This document shows, one piece after another, positions 40,293 through 52,032 of a DNA stretch of 64,000 nucleotides; the stretch's first letter is position 1; the number at the start of each line of letters is the position of its first letter. Position numbers and translations under genes: made by a program. Origin of the DNA: Bryobacteraceae bacterium (GTDB lineage: Bacteria; Acidobacteriota; Terriglobia; Bryobacterales; Bryobacteraceae); assembly GCA_030041495.1 (NCBI GenBank), contig JASHNT010000103.1:18128-82127 (forward strand), given 5' to 3'. Below the pieces are notes generated by a model. The model ran no database searches, was not told the DNA's origin, and worked only from the letters and a program-made list of their open reading frames with translations.

Positions 40293-41285
40293 TCACCCTC
40301 CGATCGAGTACATCGGCCGGGGCGGCGGCACGAACTGTTGCGAGCCGATCTGGTGCCCGATCCATTTCCCGCTCACGCAGGTCCGGACCGCCGCGGCGAT
40401 TTCCTCGTCCGGAGCGCCGCCGCGCAGCAGGCCGCGCACGTCGGTCTCCTCGATGGCGAACAAGCAATAGCGGACGTGCCCATCCGCGGTCAGGCGCAGG
40501 CGGTTGCAATTGAGGCAGAACGGCCGCGTCACCGAAGCGATGAATCCCACGCTTCCGACGCCGTCGGTGAAGCGATACTCCGTTGCGGGAGCCCTGGGAT
40601 CGCGGTCCGGAACCTCCTCCAGTGGCCCGATCTCGCGCGCCAGCATCGCCAGCATCTCGTCCGCGGAAAGCACCTTGTCGCGCAACCACAGGCCCTGCGC
40701 GTCCAGAGGCATAAACTCGATGTAGCGGATTTCGATGCCACGCTCGCGGCCGAAGCGGGCCAAAGGCACGATATCCGGCTCGACCAGATTCTTCACCGCA
40801 ACCGCATTAATCTTGATGGGACCGTAACCGATGCGGCGGCACGCCTCGATTCCATCCAGCACCCGGTTCAAGTCGTCGCGCCGCGTGATTTGCCGGAACC
40901 GCTCCCGGTCCAGCGTGTCGAGGTGGATGTTGATGCGCCGCAGCCCCGCGGCGTACAACTCCTCGGCCTGCGCGGCCAGCAGCACGCCGTTGGTGGTCAG
41001 CGCCAGATCGTCGATGCCCGGAATCGCATTCAGCTTGCGGATCAGCCCGGCCAGGTCCTTGCGCACTAGCGGCTCGCCTCCGGTGATCCGGAGCTTGCGC
41101 ACGCCCAACCCGGCCGCGATGCGCGCGAAGCGTTCGATCTCCTCGAAGCTCAGCACATGCTCGCGAGCCTCGAACTTCACGTTCTCCTCCGGCATGCAGT
41201 AAAAGCAACGGATATTGCAGCGATCCGTTACGCTGATGCGCAGGTTATCGTGGCGGCGTCCGAAGCTGTCGATGAGCGGAGTCAC
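40293..41285 (-). CDS. moaA: GTP 3',8-cyclase (molybdopterin synthesis)
   Basis: A 330-residue radical SAM enzyme that carries out the first step of molybdenum cofactor synthesis with MoaC. The SAM cluster is C23/C27/C30 in TDRCNIRCFYC, followed by GGEPLVRKDL. The second, C-terminal 4Fe-4S cluster is in CLNCNRLRLTADGHVRYCLF, and the protein ends with the conserved Gly-Gly tail (SIGG) needed for activity. No other mo genes are near. The gene ends directly before the antitoxin gene of the RelE-type pair. Confidence 0.96.
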   Translation of the reverse strand: MTPLIDSFGRRHDNLRISVTDRCNIRCFYCMPEENVKFEAREHVLSFEEIERFARIAAGLGVRKLRITGGEPLVRKDLAGLIRKLNAIPGIDDLALTTNGVLLAAQAEELYAAGLRRINIHLDTLDRERFRQITRRDDLNRVLDGIEACRRIGYGPIKINAVAVKNLVEPDIVPLARFGRERGIEIRYIEFMPLDAQGLWLRDKVLSADEMLAMLAREIGPLEEVPDRDPRAPATEYRFTDGVGSVGFIASVTRPFCLNCNRLRLTADGHVRYCLFAIEETDVRGLLRGGAPDEEIAAAVRTCVSGKWIGHQIGSQQFVPPPRPMYSIGG

Positions 41286-41306
41286 GGAGATACGGAAATG
41301 TCACTT

Positions 41307-41900
41307 TTATTGTAATTCTTCGGTCAAGCGCATCCGGTCCGCGCGGCGGATAAAGGCCCATAGCCCCAGCGCAATCACCACCGCCAGCGCCAGCAGTTGC
41401 CAGGTGTGAGTCCTCAGCCAATCCCACGAATTCTCGCCCAGTTGCTGCCCCAGATACGCCAGCGCCAGATACCGCGGGATGCGCGCCAGCGTCAGCACCA
41501 GCAGGAAACGGACGCGGCTGACGCCCATCGCAGCCGTGCAGGCCACGAATACCTTGAAGGGCAGGATCGGCAGCGGTATCAGAGCCGAGACAAACACGGT
41601 CACTAGGCCGTAGTGCTGCGTCCAGCCGCGGAAACGGGCGCCGCGCCCGCTGGAAGTGTACTTGGCCAGCATTTTTTCTCCGCCGCGCCGCATCACTTCG
41701 AAAAAAATCACGCTGCCGATCACCGACCCTACGATCGCCAATCCCGCGCATAGCATGGCGGCCTCCGGGCGAGCCGCGGCCAGGAACAGCAGCACCCAAT
41801 CCGTGCCTCCCGGCGTCGGCGGACCGGCGTTTTCGAGCGTCGCCAGAATCAGCAAGCCGGCCGGGCCCCACGAAATCAGGACGTCGCGCAGATGCCGCAT
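41307..41900 (-). CDS. DedA/VTT-type membrane protein
   Basis: A 197-residue membrane protein with about five helices. The VTT (SNARE-associated) block is visible in FEVMRRGGEKMLAKYTSSGR, VTVFVSALIPLPILPFKVFV and AAMGVSRVRFLLVLTLARIP, with the Arg and Pro residues conserved in DedA flippases. Such proteins move lipid carriers or phosphatidylethanolamine across the inner membrane and affect cell-wall and drug tolerance. It lies three bases behind ligA and probably shares its transcript. Confidence 0.85.
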   Translation of the reverse strand: MRHLRDVLISWGPAGLLILATLENAGPPTPGGTDWVLLFLAAARPEAAMLCAGLAIVGSVIGSVIFFEVMRRGGEKMLAKYTSSGRGARFRGWTQHYGLVTVFVSALIPLPILPFKVFVACTAAMGVSRVRFLLVLTLARIPRYLALAYLGQQLGENSWDWLRTHTWQLLALAVVIALGLWAFIRRADRMRLTEELQ

Positions 41901-41903
41901 GCG

Positions 41904-44836
<2,933 letters not shown>

Positions 44837-44839
44837 CAA

Positions 44840-45826
44840 ATGGACAACCTCACGCACTCGCTCACCGGTCTGATGCTGGCGCGGGCAGGCCTCGGCCGCA
44901 CCACTGCGCGCGGCGGCACGCTGATGCTGGTGTTGGCCGCCAACGCCCCGGATCTCGACGGCCTTGCTCTGTTCCGCAACGGCTTCGCCTACATTCAGTA
45001 TCATCGCGGCCTCCTTCATTCCTTCGCGATGACTCCGGTGATGGGCCTGCTCGCGCTCATGCTGGCGCATTGGATTCGTGGAGCTTCCGTCACTCTGCGC
45101 ACCTGGTTCGCGTGCATTCTCGGCGTGCTCAGTCACGTGCTGCTCGACTACACCAACGCCTATGGCATCCGGATGTTCCTGCCGTTCTCCTCGCGCATGC
45201 CGCACCTGGACACGGTTGAACTGATCGACCTCTGGATTCTCGTTATCTTCGCGATCGCGTTGATCGCGCCGGCGCTCGCGGGCATGGTCACTTCCGAAAT
45301 CCGTGGCGCAAAATCCGCCGGGCCCAAGCGCGCCTGGGCTTGCTTTGCACTTGTGGCCTTGCTTGGCTACGAGGGCTTCCGCTACGCCGCGCATCAGCGA
45401 GCCATCGCCGTGATGGCCGCGCGAATTTACGATGGCGAGCCCGCCAAGCTCATCGAGGCTTTACCCTCCGGCTCCGACCCTTTGCGCTGGCGCGGCGTCA
45501 TCGAGAGCACCGCATCCGTATTCGATGTCCCCATTCTTCTGACTCAGGAGTTCGATCCGACCTCCGGCGAAGTCGACTACCCCGCCCCGGAATCCCCGGC
45601 GGTCGGCGCCGCGCGAGCCACCCAACCGTTTCAGGCATTCCTGCGCTTCAACCAGCTCCCCTTCTGGAAGGTGACCCCGCTCGACAACGCCACGCTGGTG
45701 CAGTTGATCGACATGCGCTTCGGCACGCCGCGCCGGCCCGGCTTCGCTTCGGTGTCCGCGGTGGTGGGCCAGGACGGACGCGTCCGCGATGCGAGCCTCG
45801 GGCTTGGTCTAGCGGGAAGGCGCTAG
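44840..45826 (+). CDS. YdjM/DUF457-type membrane-bound metal-dependent hydrolase
   Basis: A 328-residue membrane protein. The motif MDNLTHSLTGLMLARAGL at the start, AANAPDLDGLALF, YHRGLLHSFAMTP and LSHVLLDYTNAYG are the DUF457/LexA-regulated hydrolase signatures; the His and Asp residues bind metal near the membrane. About four membrane helices follow up to residue 200, then a soluble C-terminal domain. The substrate is unknown, perhaps a lipid phosphate, in keeping with the lipid kinase gene just upstream. Confidence 0.85.
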   Translation: MDNLTHSLTGLMLARAGLGRTTARGGTLMLVLAANAPDLDGLALFRNGFAYIQYHRGLLHSFAMTPVMGLLALMLAHWIRGASVTLRTWFACILGVLSHVLLDYTNAYGIRMFLPFSSRMPHLDTVELIDLWILVIFAIALIAPALAGMVTSEIRGAKSAGPKRAWACFALVALLGYEGFRYAAHQRAIAVMAARIYDGEPAKLIEALPSGSDPLRWRGVIESTASVFDVPILLTQEFDPTSGEVDYPAPESPAVGAARATQPFQAFLRFNQLPFWKVTPLDNATLVQLIDMRFGTPRRPGFASVSAVVGQDGRVRDASLGLGLAGRR

Positions 45827-45832
45827 CCGTGG

Positions 45833-46741
45833 CTACCCCAGGAAATTGAAGAGCGATGTCCTCGGAATCAGCGCCTCTGATTGCAGCGCGGCTTCGTCCT
45901 GAGTTTGCGCCTGCGTGAGCTGCTCGATCGCCGTCGCGGAATCGGCGTCCTCCAGATTGCTCACCTGCGTCTGGAGCTGGGTTTGGAGTGTCTGGCCGTA
46001 GTCGGTGGCCTGCTGCACCTGCTGTTGCGTGTTCCCGTAAAACGCGAGCTGCTCATTCAGGTAGGAGCTGACGTTGGCGAGACCCTGGACGGCCGTCTGG
46101 ATTCCTGCCGAATCGTTGTTATCGAGCGCCGTGGCCAGGTTTGAAATCGCGGAGAAGACGTCGGTCGTGGGATCGCCCGAATCGAAGATCTGCTGCGCAG
46201 TCAGCGCCACCGGAAACGTCGAGCCGTCCGGACTCTGCGCGACGCGCGTCGAAGCCGACCCCTGGTAACTGCTGACCACCGGAGGATTCTGGGTGGTGTC
46301 GATCGAATAGGGCTGTTGCTGGTCCAGGTCACCGGAAAAAATATAGCGCCCGCCCACCTGCGTGTTCGCCAGGCCGACTATCTCCTGCAAAACGCCGCCC
46401 ACCTGCTGCGCTAACTGCGCGTTGGACGCCGCGGTCGCCGTGCCGGTGCTGCCTTCGGACCCCAACGTCTGCACCTGATCGAAGAGCTGCACGGCGCTTT
46501 CCAGCGTCTGCTCCGCGGTGTTCACTTCCGTGCTGGTCTGCGAGAGGTCGGAGTTTACTTGTTGGGTCGAGCTCAAGTTCGCCCGCGCTTGAAGAATCGC
46601 CGAGATCTCGTCCGGAGCGTCCGAGGCTTGATTCACACTGAGCCCGGTGGAGAGCTCGGTCTCGGCCTGCTGCATCTGCTGATTGATCTGGCTGAGATTG
46701 TTGACGAATTGTTGTGCGTCTGGATTCAGGCTGGAAATCAT
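45833..46741 (-). CDS. flgL: Flagellar hook-filament junction protein FlgL
   Basis: A 302-residue protein with the flagellin-like N-terminal helix (FVNNLSQINQQMQQAETELS, TGLSVNQASDAPDEISAILQ), the variable middle domain (VGGRYIFSGDLDQQQPYSID) and the C-terminal helix pair ending with LQSEALIPRTSLFNFLG. FlgL joins hook and filament outside the cell and is exported by the flagellar type III system. Its ATG overlaps the flgK stop (ATGA). Confidence 0.9.
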   Translation of the reverse strand: MISSLNPDAQQFVNNLSQINQQMQQAETELSTGLSVNQASDAPDEISAILQARANLSSTQQVNSDLSQTSTEVNTAEQTLESAVQLFDQVQTLGSEGSTGTATAASNAQLAQQVGGVLQEIVGLANTQVGGRYIFSGDLDQQQPYSIDTTQNPPVVSSYQGSASTRVAQSPDGSTFPVALTAQQIFDSGDPTTDVFSAISNLATALDNNDSAGIQTAVQGLANVSSYLNEQLAFYGNTQQQVQQATDYGQTLQTQLQTQVSNLEDADSATAIEQLTQAQTQDEAALQSEALIPRTSLFNFLG

Positions 46742-48117
46742 ACGGAGCTATCCAGGGGAAGGATGTCGAGAAGCGTCTGCGTCATGCTGTTCAGCACCGT
46801 CACCATCTGTCCCACGGCTTCGTAGGATTGCTGGTATTGAAGCAGCTTGGCGGCTTCCGTGTTTAAGTCCACGCCGCTTGCTTGCTGGCGCTGCTGCTGC
46901 GCCTGTGTCACTAGATCCTGATCTTCGGTCTGGTTTTGCTGCGCCGTGGAGACGTCGCTGCCCACCTGCGAAGTCAAATTGGCGATCGCCTGGGTGAAGG
47001 TGACTCCGTTGTCGGCGGTGGCGTTGGCCAGATTCGCCACCGCGATCGCGTTGTCGCTCCCGCCGGGTGAGTCCGCCGCTGCCGCGGCGATTTGATCCGG
47101 AGTCATGGCGCTGTTCACGGCCAGTGTGGCTGCCGCGTCGTCCGCTTGGTCGTAAGAGAACAGATTGTTTACCGGCGCCGCGCCGCTCTCATCCACGCCT
47201 TGCGCCAGTTGCCCGTTCACCTGATCGGCGAAGGTCTGCGCCAGTGTGTTCAATTGCGTCATGTAACCCGGCAGAGTCGTGTTGGAATCGGCCAGCATGC
47301 CGCCCAACGAACCTCCGGTGATCTGGCTGGTGACGTCGTTCGATTGCGAATCCAGGATTTGGGTTTGCCCGGAAGAGAAGGCGGCCGAAATCTGATATTG
47401 CTGGCTGCCCAGCACCAGTGGAGTTTGCCCTCCCAGATACACGCTGTAGGTCCCGTCGCTGGCCTTGATCATCGAAAAATTCGCGAGCGTCGAAAGCGTC
47501 TCCAGATCCGAATGCATCTGCGCGTCCAGCCCCGGGTCCTGCGTTGACGAGGCGTCGCTCTGATACTGTTGATTCAACGAGGCGATTTGCCCGGCGAGTT
47601 GGTTGATCTGGGTCACTGTGCTGCTGGTCTGGCTCGCAATGCCGCTCTCGACCTGTTGAATTCCGTTGGCCGCCTGGTTGAAACTCTGCGCCACATCTCC
47701 GGCCGCCGAGATCACCGCTTGCCGTGAGCTGGCATCGTTGGGATTGACGCTGAGGGCGGAGAAACTGTTGAAGAAACTGGAGAGGGAAGAGGCCACTCCG
47801 TCAGACGCGTTGGGATCGAAAAGCGTCTGAACCTGCGCAAGATCCGTGGCGGTTTGTTGCGACGCCCCTGCCAGCGTTTGTTGATTGCGAACATTCTGTT
47901 CCAGATATTCGGAGCGGGAACTGATCAGGCCCGCGCTGGTCACGCCTCCCGAAGTTCCCTCCGCCGGATCGAAGGGCATGGCCGCCAGCGCCAGATTCTG
48001 ATCCGCGTAGCCCGGTGTATTCGCGTTGGTGATGTTGTTTTCGATCGTGCTGAACTCGCGTTCGTACACGGAGAGCGCACTCGCCGAACTGCTCAGAATA
48101 CTCAGGATTCCGCCCAT
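46738..48117 (-). CDS. flgK: Flagellar hook-associated protein FlgK
   Basis: A 459-residue protein with the rod/hook signature ALSVYEREFSTIENNITNAN TPGY at residues 14-40 and the C-terminal flg_bbr_C helix LNTEAAKLLQYQQSYEAVGQ. The middle holds the extended D2/D3 region. It forms the first hook-filament junction ring. ATG 48117 is the normal start; an upstream opening runs into the FlgN-like gene. Coupled to flgL by a four-base overlap and one base behind the FlgN-like gene. Confidence 0.92.
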   Translation of the reverse strand: MGGILSILSSSASALSVYEREFSTIENNITNANTPGYADQNLALAAMPFDPAEGTSGGVTSAGLISSRSEYLEQNVRNQQTLAGASQQTATDLAQVQTLFDPNASDGVASSLSSFFNSFSALSVNPNDASSRQAVISAAGDVAQSFNQAANGIQQVESGIASQTSSTVTQINQLAGQIASLNQQYQSDASSTQDPGLDAQMHSDLETLSTLANFSMIKASDGTYSVYLGGQTPLVLGSQQYQISAAFSSGQTQILDSQSNDVTSQITGGSLGGMLADSNTTLPGYMTQLNTLAQTFADQVNGQLAQGVDESGAAPVNNLFSYDQADDAAATLAVNSAMTPDQIAAAAADSPGGSDNAIAVANLANATADNGVTFTQAIANLTSQVGSDVSTAQQNQTEDQDLVTQAQQQRQQASGVDLNTEAAKLLQYQQSYEAVGQMVTVLNSMTQTLLDILPLDSSV

Positions 48118-48118
48118 C

Positions 48119-48469
48119 TCAGCCTCGCACCAGCAAAGTCCCCCGCAGTTTGAGAGGCGCGGGTTCGCCGTCCTGGCCATAGCCGGCCGCCGGCGCCAGC
48201 AGACGAGCCATGCCGCGCGCCAGTTCCAGGCCTTGGGCGGTCAGCCGCGCCGCCGCGCGCAGTTCCCGCGCCAGAGCTTCCAATTCCTCCCGCGTCAACC
48301 CAGTCCGTAAGACGGGATCGTTCCGCAAACGTTCGAGATCCAGAGCCGCATTCTGCAAGGCGGGCGTATGCGCGGCGAGCCTCTCCGCGGCCATCTCATC
48401 CGGAGGGGCAAGCAGGGCCGCGCGCAGGGCCGCCACCGTTTCGCGAACTCTAGGAATGCTGCAGCGCAT
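48119..48469 (-). CDS. Probable FlgN-type export chaperone
   Basis: A 116-residue, almost wholly helical protein: VRETVAALRAALLAPPDEMA, HTPALQNAALDLERLRNDPV and LTREELEALARELRAAARLT. Size, helical plan and position between flgM and flgK match FlgN, the cytoplasmic chaperone that brings FlgK and FlgL to the export gate. The sequence is too variable for a motif-based call. The ATG at 48469 lies inside the 3' end of flgM (20-base overlap). Confidence 0.6.
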   Translation of the reverse strand: MRCSIPRVRETVAALRAALLAPPDEMAAERLAAHTPALQNAALDLERLRNDPVLRTGLTREELEALARELRAAARLTAQGLELARGMARLLAPAAGYGQDGEPAPLKLRGTLLVRG

Positions 48470-48776
48470 CGTCGATGATCTTGCCGGCCGTCGCCTGCGA
48501 GTCCACCTGATAGGTGCCGCTGGCGTAGGACCGCGCAATCTGCTCGATGCGTGCCTGCCGTTCCGGAGAATCCGCCGCCAGCGATCGCAGGCTCCGCACC
48601 AGCTCCGATAAGTGAATATCGTCGCCCGAGGTTGCCCCAACCGAAGACGCATCAACCGAAGACGCGCCCGCCGGCGTAAGAGACGAACCGGTGGTTTGCC
48701 CCGTTCGTCCCGTCTGCTGGGTCCCCAGCGTCTCAGCCGGGGTCAGAGAAGAAAGGTTATTATTATCTACCTTCAT
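48450..48776 (-). CDS. flgM: Anti-sigma28 factor FlgM
   Basis: A 108-residue protein. The N-terminal half is Ser/Thr/Gly-rich and probably unfolded. The C-terminal FlgM domain has DDIHLSELVRSLRSLAADSP, ERQARIEQIARSYASGTYQV and ATAGKIIDDALQHS, which binds the flagellar sigma factor. It is secreted when the hook is complete, freeing sigma28. A sigma28-like promoter lies about 60 bases upstream, implying feedback. ATG 48776 is preferred to a TTG nine bases further up. Confidence 0.85.
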   Translation of the reverse strand: MKVDNNNLSSLTPAETLGTQQTGRTGQTTGSSLTPAGASSVDASSVGATSGDDIHLSELVRSLRSLAADSPERQARIEQIARSYASGTYQVDSQATAGKIIDDALQHS

Positions 48777-48833
48777 GTCGAGCAACTCATTCGGAGAGCG
48801 TCCCCCAATGGGCTTTCACTCTCCTCAATTGCT

Positions 48834-48860
48834 GTATCGACTCACTCAACTAATATCTTA
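48834..48860 (-). promoter_or_regulatory. Sigma28-like promoter upstream of flgM
   Basis: On the minus strand TAAG (48860-48857), 15 bases, and GTCGATAC (48841-48834) match the TAAA-N15-GCCGATAA flagellar consensus in nine of twelve positions. The predicted start site lies about 50 bases before the flgM ATG. Read by eye; activity is inferred. Confidence 0.5.
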
Positions 48861-48949
48861 GACCGAATTCGCTCACCGCGGGCTAGGTAAAGACCGACAC
48901 CCTTATATTCCGTGCTTACGCAAATTCGATCGCCCAATGCCGGTTCCTC

Positions 48950-49306
48950 TTACTCCGACTCTTCCGACGCAGGTTCCGCGTCGGGAACCTTGATTTCGAT
49001 CAGCGCCAACCGGTCGCCGTTGGCCAGCTCCAGCGCCAGGCCGAATTCGTAGCGCGAGGCCTCGGCATCCCGCACGCTGCCCTCCGGAGCTTCGCGCGGA
49101 TCGGAAAACGTATAGCTGGCGCCCGCCAGCGGCACCACTACCTGCCAGGTTTCGCCGCCCAGGTTCAGCACGCTCGCATCGTAACTTTGCGCCACGCCCA
49201 CGCCTTCGAAAATCAGCGCCGCACTACGCAACCGGATGCGCAAAGGCGACGAATCTTCAATCCATCGCGTGAACAGCAGCCGCGCATCTTCCGGTGACGT
49301 AACCAT
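48950..49306 (-). CDS. Hypothetical protein between flagellar and che genes
   Basis: A 118-residue protein, acidic at its end (VPDAEPASEESE). Alternating strands such as RLRSAALIFEGVGVAQSYDA and TWQVVVPLAGASYTFSDP suggest a small beta-rich fold, perhaps a sandwich. I do not recognise the family. ATG 49306 is chosen because AGGCGAGG lies eight bases before it; another ATG is 21 bases upstream. It is 174 bases upstream of flgM on the same strand. Confidence 0.6.
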   Translation of the reverse strand: MVTSPEDARLLFTRWIEDSSPLRIRLRSAALIFEGVGVAQSYDASVLNLGGETWQVVVPLAGASYTFSDPREAPEGSVRDAEASRYEFGLALELANGDRLALIEIKVPDAEPASEESE

Positions 49307-49357
49307 TGCGAACCTCGCCTTTCGCATTGTATCGCCATCCGCGCCTGGGAAGGGACC

Positions 49358-50140
49358 TCACTCCAGGCTCACATAGCCCTCGGAATTACAGAAATAGACG
49401 GTCTTGAACAGGCTCACCGGCAGCAGCCCTTGCGCGCCTGCCTCGCCTTGCGGCACTGCGACTGCTTGTCCGCTCCAGAAAGCCCGTCCCTCGATCAGCA
49501 GCTTGCGCTCCACCGTGCCCACCCTTTGCGCCCCGGACATGGTCACCAGATCGCCCCGCGCGCCGCTGGAATCCAAGCCGAACAGCGCGACCCACTGCGT
49601 GCCGGAATCGAGCACCAGCTCTCCCAGACTGGTCGAGACCAGCGGCCTCTGGTCGGCCATCCGCAGCGGCGTGCGGATTTCGGACGCCGCAGGCTCACGC
49701 TTGCCGAATTCGATGCGCTTGCCCTTCAGATCCAGCAGGTAATCAAAATGCGACAGGAACGCCTGGCCCAGCACGCCTTGAACGCCGGGCTCGAATTGGC
49801 GGATTACTTCGACTCCGGCGAAGAGAAATCTCTGCCGGTCGGCGTGCACCTCACCAACCTGTACCTCGATGCCGTCGGTTCCCGGCACGTAGATCGCTCC
49901 GCCCGAGGAAATCAGTCGGCTGCGGAAGGTCGCCTTCAACCCAATGGCGCGCGCGACCTTCGTATCCAGATGATTCGCGGTAGTGCCGGTATCGATAAGA
50001 AACGAATACGGCCCGTGCCCGTTGACGTAGACGCCGTCGACGATGGGATGCCCTTCCACCACCCGCATTTTCATCGCGGGCCAGGCCGGGCTGGCAGCGA
50101 GCAAGCCGCCCCAAACCAGGAGTCGTCCAAAACCGCGCAT
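49358..50140 (-). CDS. Exported retropepsin-like aspartic protease
   Basis: A 260-residue protein with signal peptide (ending ASPAWPA). The active-site motif is FLIDTGTTANHLD (D50-T-G) with the following hydrophobic block GVQGVLGQAFLSHFDYLLDL, as in retropepsin-like proteases. A second LVLDSGTQWVALF motif about 145 residues later could supply the partner Asp within one chain, as in pepsins, whereas retropepsins normally dimerise. ATG 50140 starts the signal peptide. The stretch 50141-50262 before it shows no gene. Confidence 0.8.
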   Translation of the reverse strand: MRGFGRLLVWGGLLAASPAWPAMKMRVVEGHPIVDGVYVNGHGPYSFLIDTGTTANHLDTKVARAIGLKATFRSRLISSGGAIYVPGTDGIEVQVGEVHADRQRFLFAGVEVIRQFEPGVQGVLGQAFLSHFDYLLDLKGKRIEFGKREPAASEIRTPLRMADQRPLVSTSLGELVLDSGTQWVALFGLDSSGARGDLVTMSGAQRVGTVERKLLIEGRAFWSGQAVAVPQGEAGAQGLLPVSLFKTVYFCNSEGYVSLE

Positions 50141-50262
50141 ACTACCCCCGCACCCAACAATGTCTATCGCATGACAGAAAGATGACGAATTGGTTACAAG
50201 AATGCCACAGGGGATGCTTGATGGCAAGGGAAAATTGCCGGGAATTTGGAGCCGCGGTTCGC

Positions 50263-50643
50263 TTATCCGCGCCCGCGCAGGCGCTCGATTTTGCGGCGGT
50301 CGCGCTTGGAGGGCTTGCCGTCGCGTCCGAAGTCAACCTGCGGCTGCGCCTTACGTTGCTCGGCTAGCTTGAGGCGAGCCTCGCGGCTGGCTTCGGTTTC
50401 CCGGTACAATCCCTGCGCAACCGGCGCCGGCCCGCGAATCTCGCTCACGCCCAGCACTTCGATTTCGAACTCCCCGCTCGAGTTCTTCACCCGCAGCAAG
50501 TCGCCGGCGGAGACTTCACGCGCGGGCTTCGACGGCCGCCCTTGACACTCCACCCGTCCCAGCTCACAGGCGCGCGCCGCCAGCGTCCGCGTCTTGAAGA
50601 ATCGCGCCGCCCACAGCCACTTGTCGAGTCTGACCCGGTCCAT
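50263..50643 (-). CDS. S4-domain RNA-binding protein (Hsp15-like)
   Basis: A 126-residue protein. The S4 domain lies at 3-65: DRVRLDKWLWAARFFKTRTL, ARACELGRVECQGRPSKPAR and SAGDLLRVKNSSGEFEIEVL. A basic tail with GKPSKRDRRKIERLRGRG follows. Hsp15-type proteins bind the 50S subunit carrying a stalled nascent chain. ATG 50643 gives the normal length; ATG 50673 would add ten residues. It is the last gene behind the che cluster but functionally unrelated. Confidence 0.85.
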   Translation of the reverse strand: MDRVRLDKWLWAARFFKTRTLAARACELGRVECQGRPSKPAREVSAGDLLRVKNSSGEFEIEVLGVSEIRGPAPVAQGLYRETEASREARLKLAEQRKAQPQVDFGRDGKPSKRDRRKIERLRGRG

Positions 50644-50704
50644 TCTGACCTGGCCGGGGATCGCACCGTCCATGGGTCTATTCTCGTACGGGACGCCGTG
50701 GCAG

Positions 50705-51181
50705 TCAGGAATCCGAGGCCTTCGGCGCCGCAACGACAGTGACCCAAAAGACACCCTCCGGCGAGTCGAACGCCAACTGCTCGCGCAGCTCAGCGCCGCA
50801 AACCAGCACGCGATAGTCGCTGCCGTCGACCACCGAGGGCATCGACAAGTGGATGCCCGGCGTCATGACGCACTTCAGATTGCCGCCGATCATGTTGACC
50901 AGCTCGCCTAGAGCGGCCCGCACGATGTCGTCGACCGCACTGAGCGCGTCCAAAGAAAGAAACCGGCTCGCGAAACAGCAGGCTTGTCCGCGGCTGCATT
51001 CGAGCAGCACCGCTCCGTTCCAGGCGCCGGACAGATGAACCAGCGCCGTGAGCCGGCCGCTTCCCGGAAACCAGCCTGCCCCGCTCTCCGCGATTTCCAT
51101 CCCCAGCATGGTGCCGAACACGCTTTGGACGATCTGGACCAGATCGCCGGCGCGCAACTCGACTTGCTCTTCGGTGGACAT
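50705..51181 (-). CDS. cheX: CheX-type chemotaxis phosphatase-like protein
   Basis: A 158-residue protein of the CheC/CheX/FliY class. The active-site helix carries the conserved Glu and Asn in AALGELVNMIGGNLKCVM, the pair that removes phosphate from CheY-P. A DUF3334-like beta part surrounds it. Only one such helix is present, which favours CheX over CheC. It is coded 12 bases behind cheR at the end of the che operon and supplies signal termination, as no cheZ is seen. Confidence 0.8.
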   Translation of the reverse strand: MSTEEQVELRAGDLVQIVQSVFGTMLGMEIAESGAGWFPGSGRLTALVHLSGAWNGAVLLECSRGQACCFASRFLSLDALSAVDDIVRAALGELVNMIGGNLKCVMTPGIHLSMPSVVDGSDYRVLVCGAELREQLAFDSPEGVFWVTVVAAPKASDS

Positions 51182-51192
51182 GTTTCACCTCT

Positions 51193-52023
51193 CTAGCGGG
51201 CCACGTAAACCGTCACGTTGCCCGGGTTGTCGCGGTCAAACCGCTCCTCGATTCCGAACGCGGTTTCCGCGCCGCCCAACAACAGCCAGCCTCCCCGGTA
51301 CAGCGCGCCGTGAATCTCTTTGAGGATTTTAGCTTTGGTTTCGCGGTCGAAATAAATCAGCACATTGCGGCAGAACACCAGGTCGAACGGGCCCAGCGCC
51401 CGCATGCTGGAGCGCAGGTCCATGGTTTCAAAGCGCGCCATTCGCCGGGCGTCTTCGCACAAGTGCCACTCCATTCCCGTGCGGCGGAAATGCTTGATCA
51501 AAAGAGCCGCCGGCAAACCCCGGTTCACTTCGATCTGCTGGAATTTCGCCTGCCGCGCCCGCTCCACCATCCCCGAGGAATAATCCGTGCCCAGGATCTG
51601 CACGTTCCAATCGCCCAGTCCCTCCTCCAGCAGCAGTATCGCCAGACTGTAGGCCTCCTGCCCGGAGGACGCCGCGGCCGACCACACCCGCAGCCGCTTG
51701 GTGTCCGCGCGCTCCTGCTTGAGCCGGGGCAGGAAGACTTTGCGGATCGCCTCGTATTGCGCGGGGTCGCGGAAGAAATAGGTTTCGTTGGTAGTCATCG
51801 CTTCGACCACTTTGCGCCCCATCTCGCCGTCCCGCGTCGCGCGCAGCAGCGCGCACAGATCGTTGATCGAGCCCAGGTTCATCTGCCGCACCAGGGGCGT
51901 CAGGCGGCTCTCGAACAGGTAATGCTTGTCGGTTTCGAGCACGATGCCGGAGTTGGCGTAAACGTGCTGCTGCAGGAAGCGGTAGTTCTCGACGTTGATC
52001 CGGGGAGGCGCCGCGCCGGCCAT
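51193..52023 (-). CDS. cheR: Chemotaxis protein methyltransferase CheR
   Basis: A 276-residue enzyme that methylates receptor Glu residues with SAM. The N-terminal helical domain (INVENYRFLQQHVYANSGIV, LFESRLTPLVRQM) is followed by TTNETYFFRDPAQYEAI and the SAM site RVWSAAASSGQEAYSLAILL; LVFCRNVLIYFDRETK is the C-terminal signature. No TPR or pentapeptide-binding extension. It lies ten bases behind cheB. Confidence 0.94.
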   Translation of the reverse strand: MAGAAPPRINVENYRFLQQHVYANSGIVLETDKHYLFESRLTPLVRQMNLGSINDLCALLRATRDGEMGRKVVEAMTTNETYFFRDPAQYEAIRKVFLPRLKQERADTKRLRVWSAAASSGQEAYSLAILLLEEGLGDWNVQILGTDYSSGMVERARQAKFQQIEVNRGLPAALLIKHFRRTGMEWHLCEDARRMARFETMDLRSSMRALGPFDLVFCRNVLIYFDRETKAKILKEIHGALYRGGWLLLGGAETAFGIEERFDRDNPGNVTVYVAR

Positions 52024-52032
52024 AAGCTGCCG

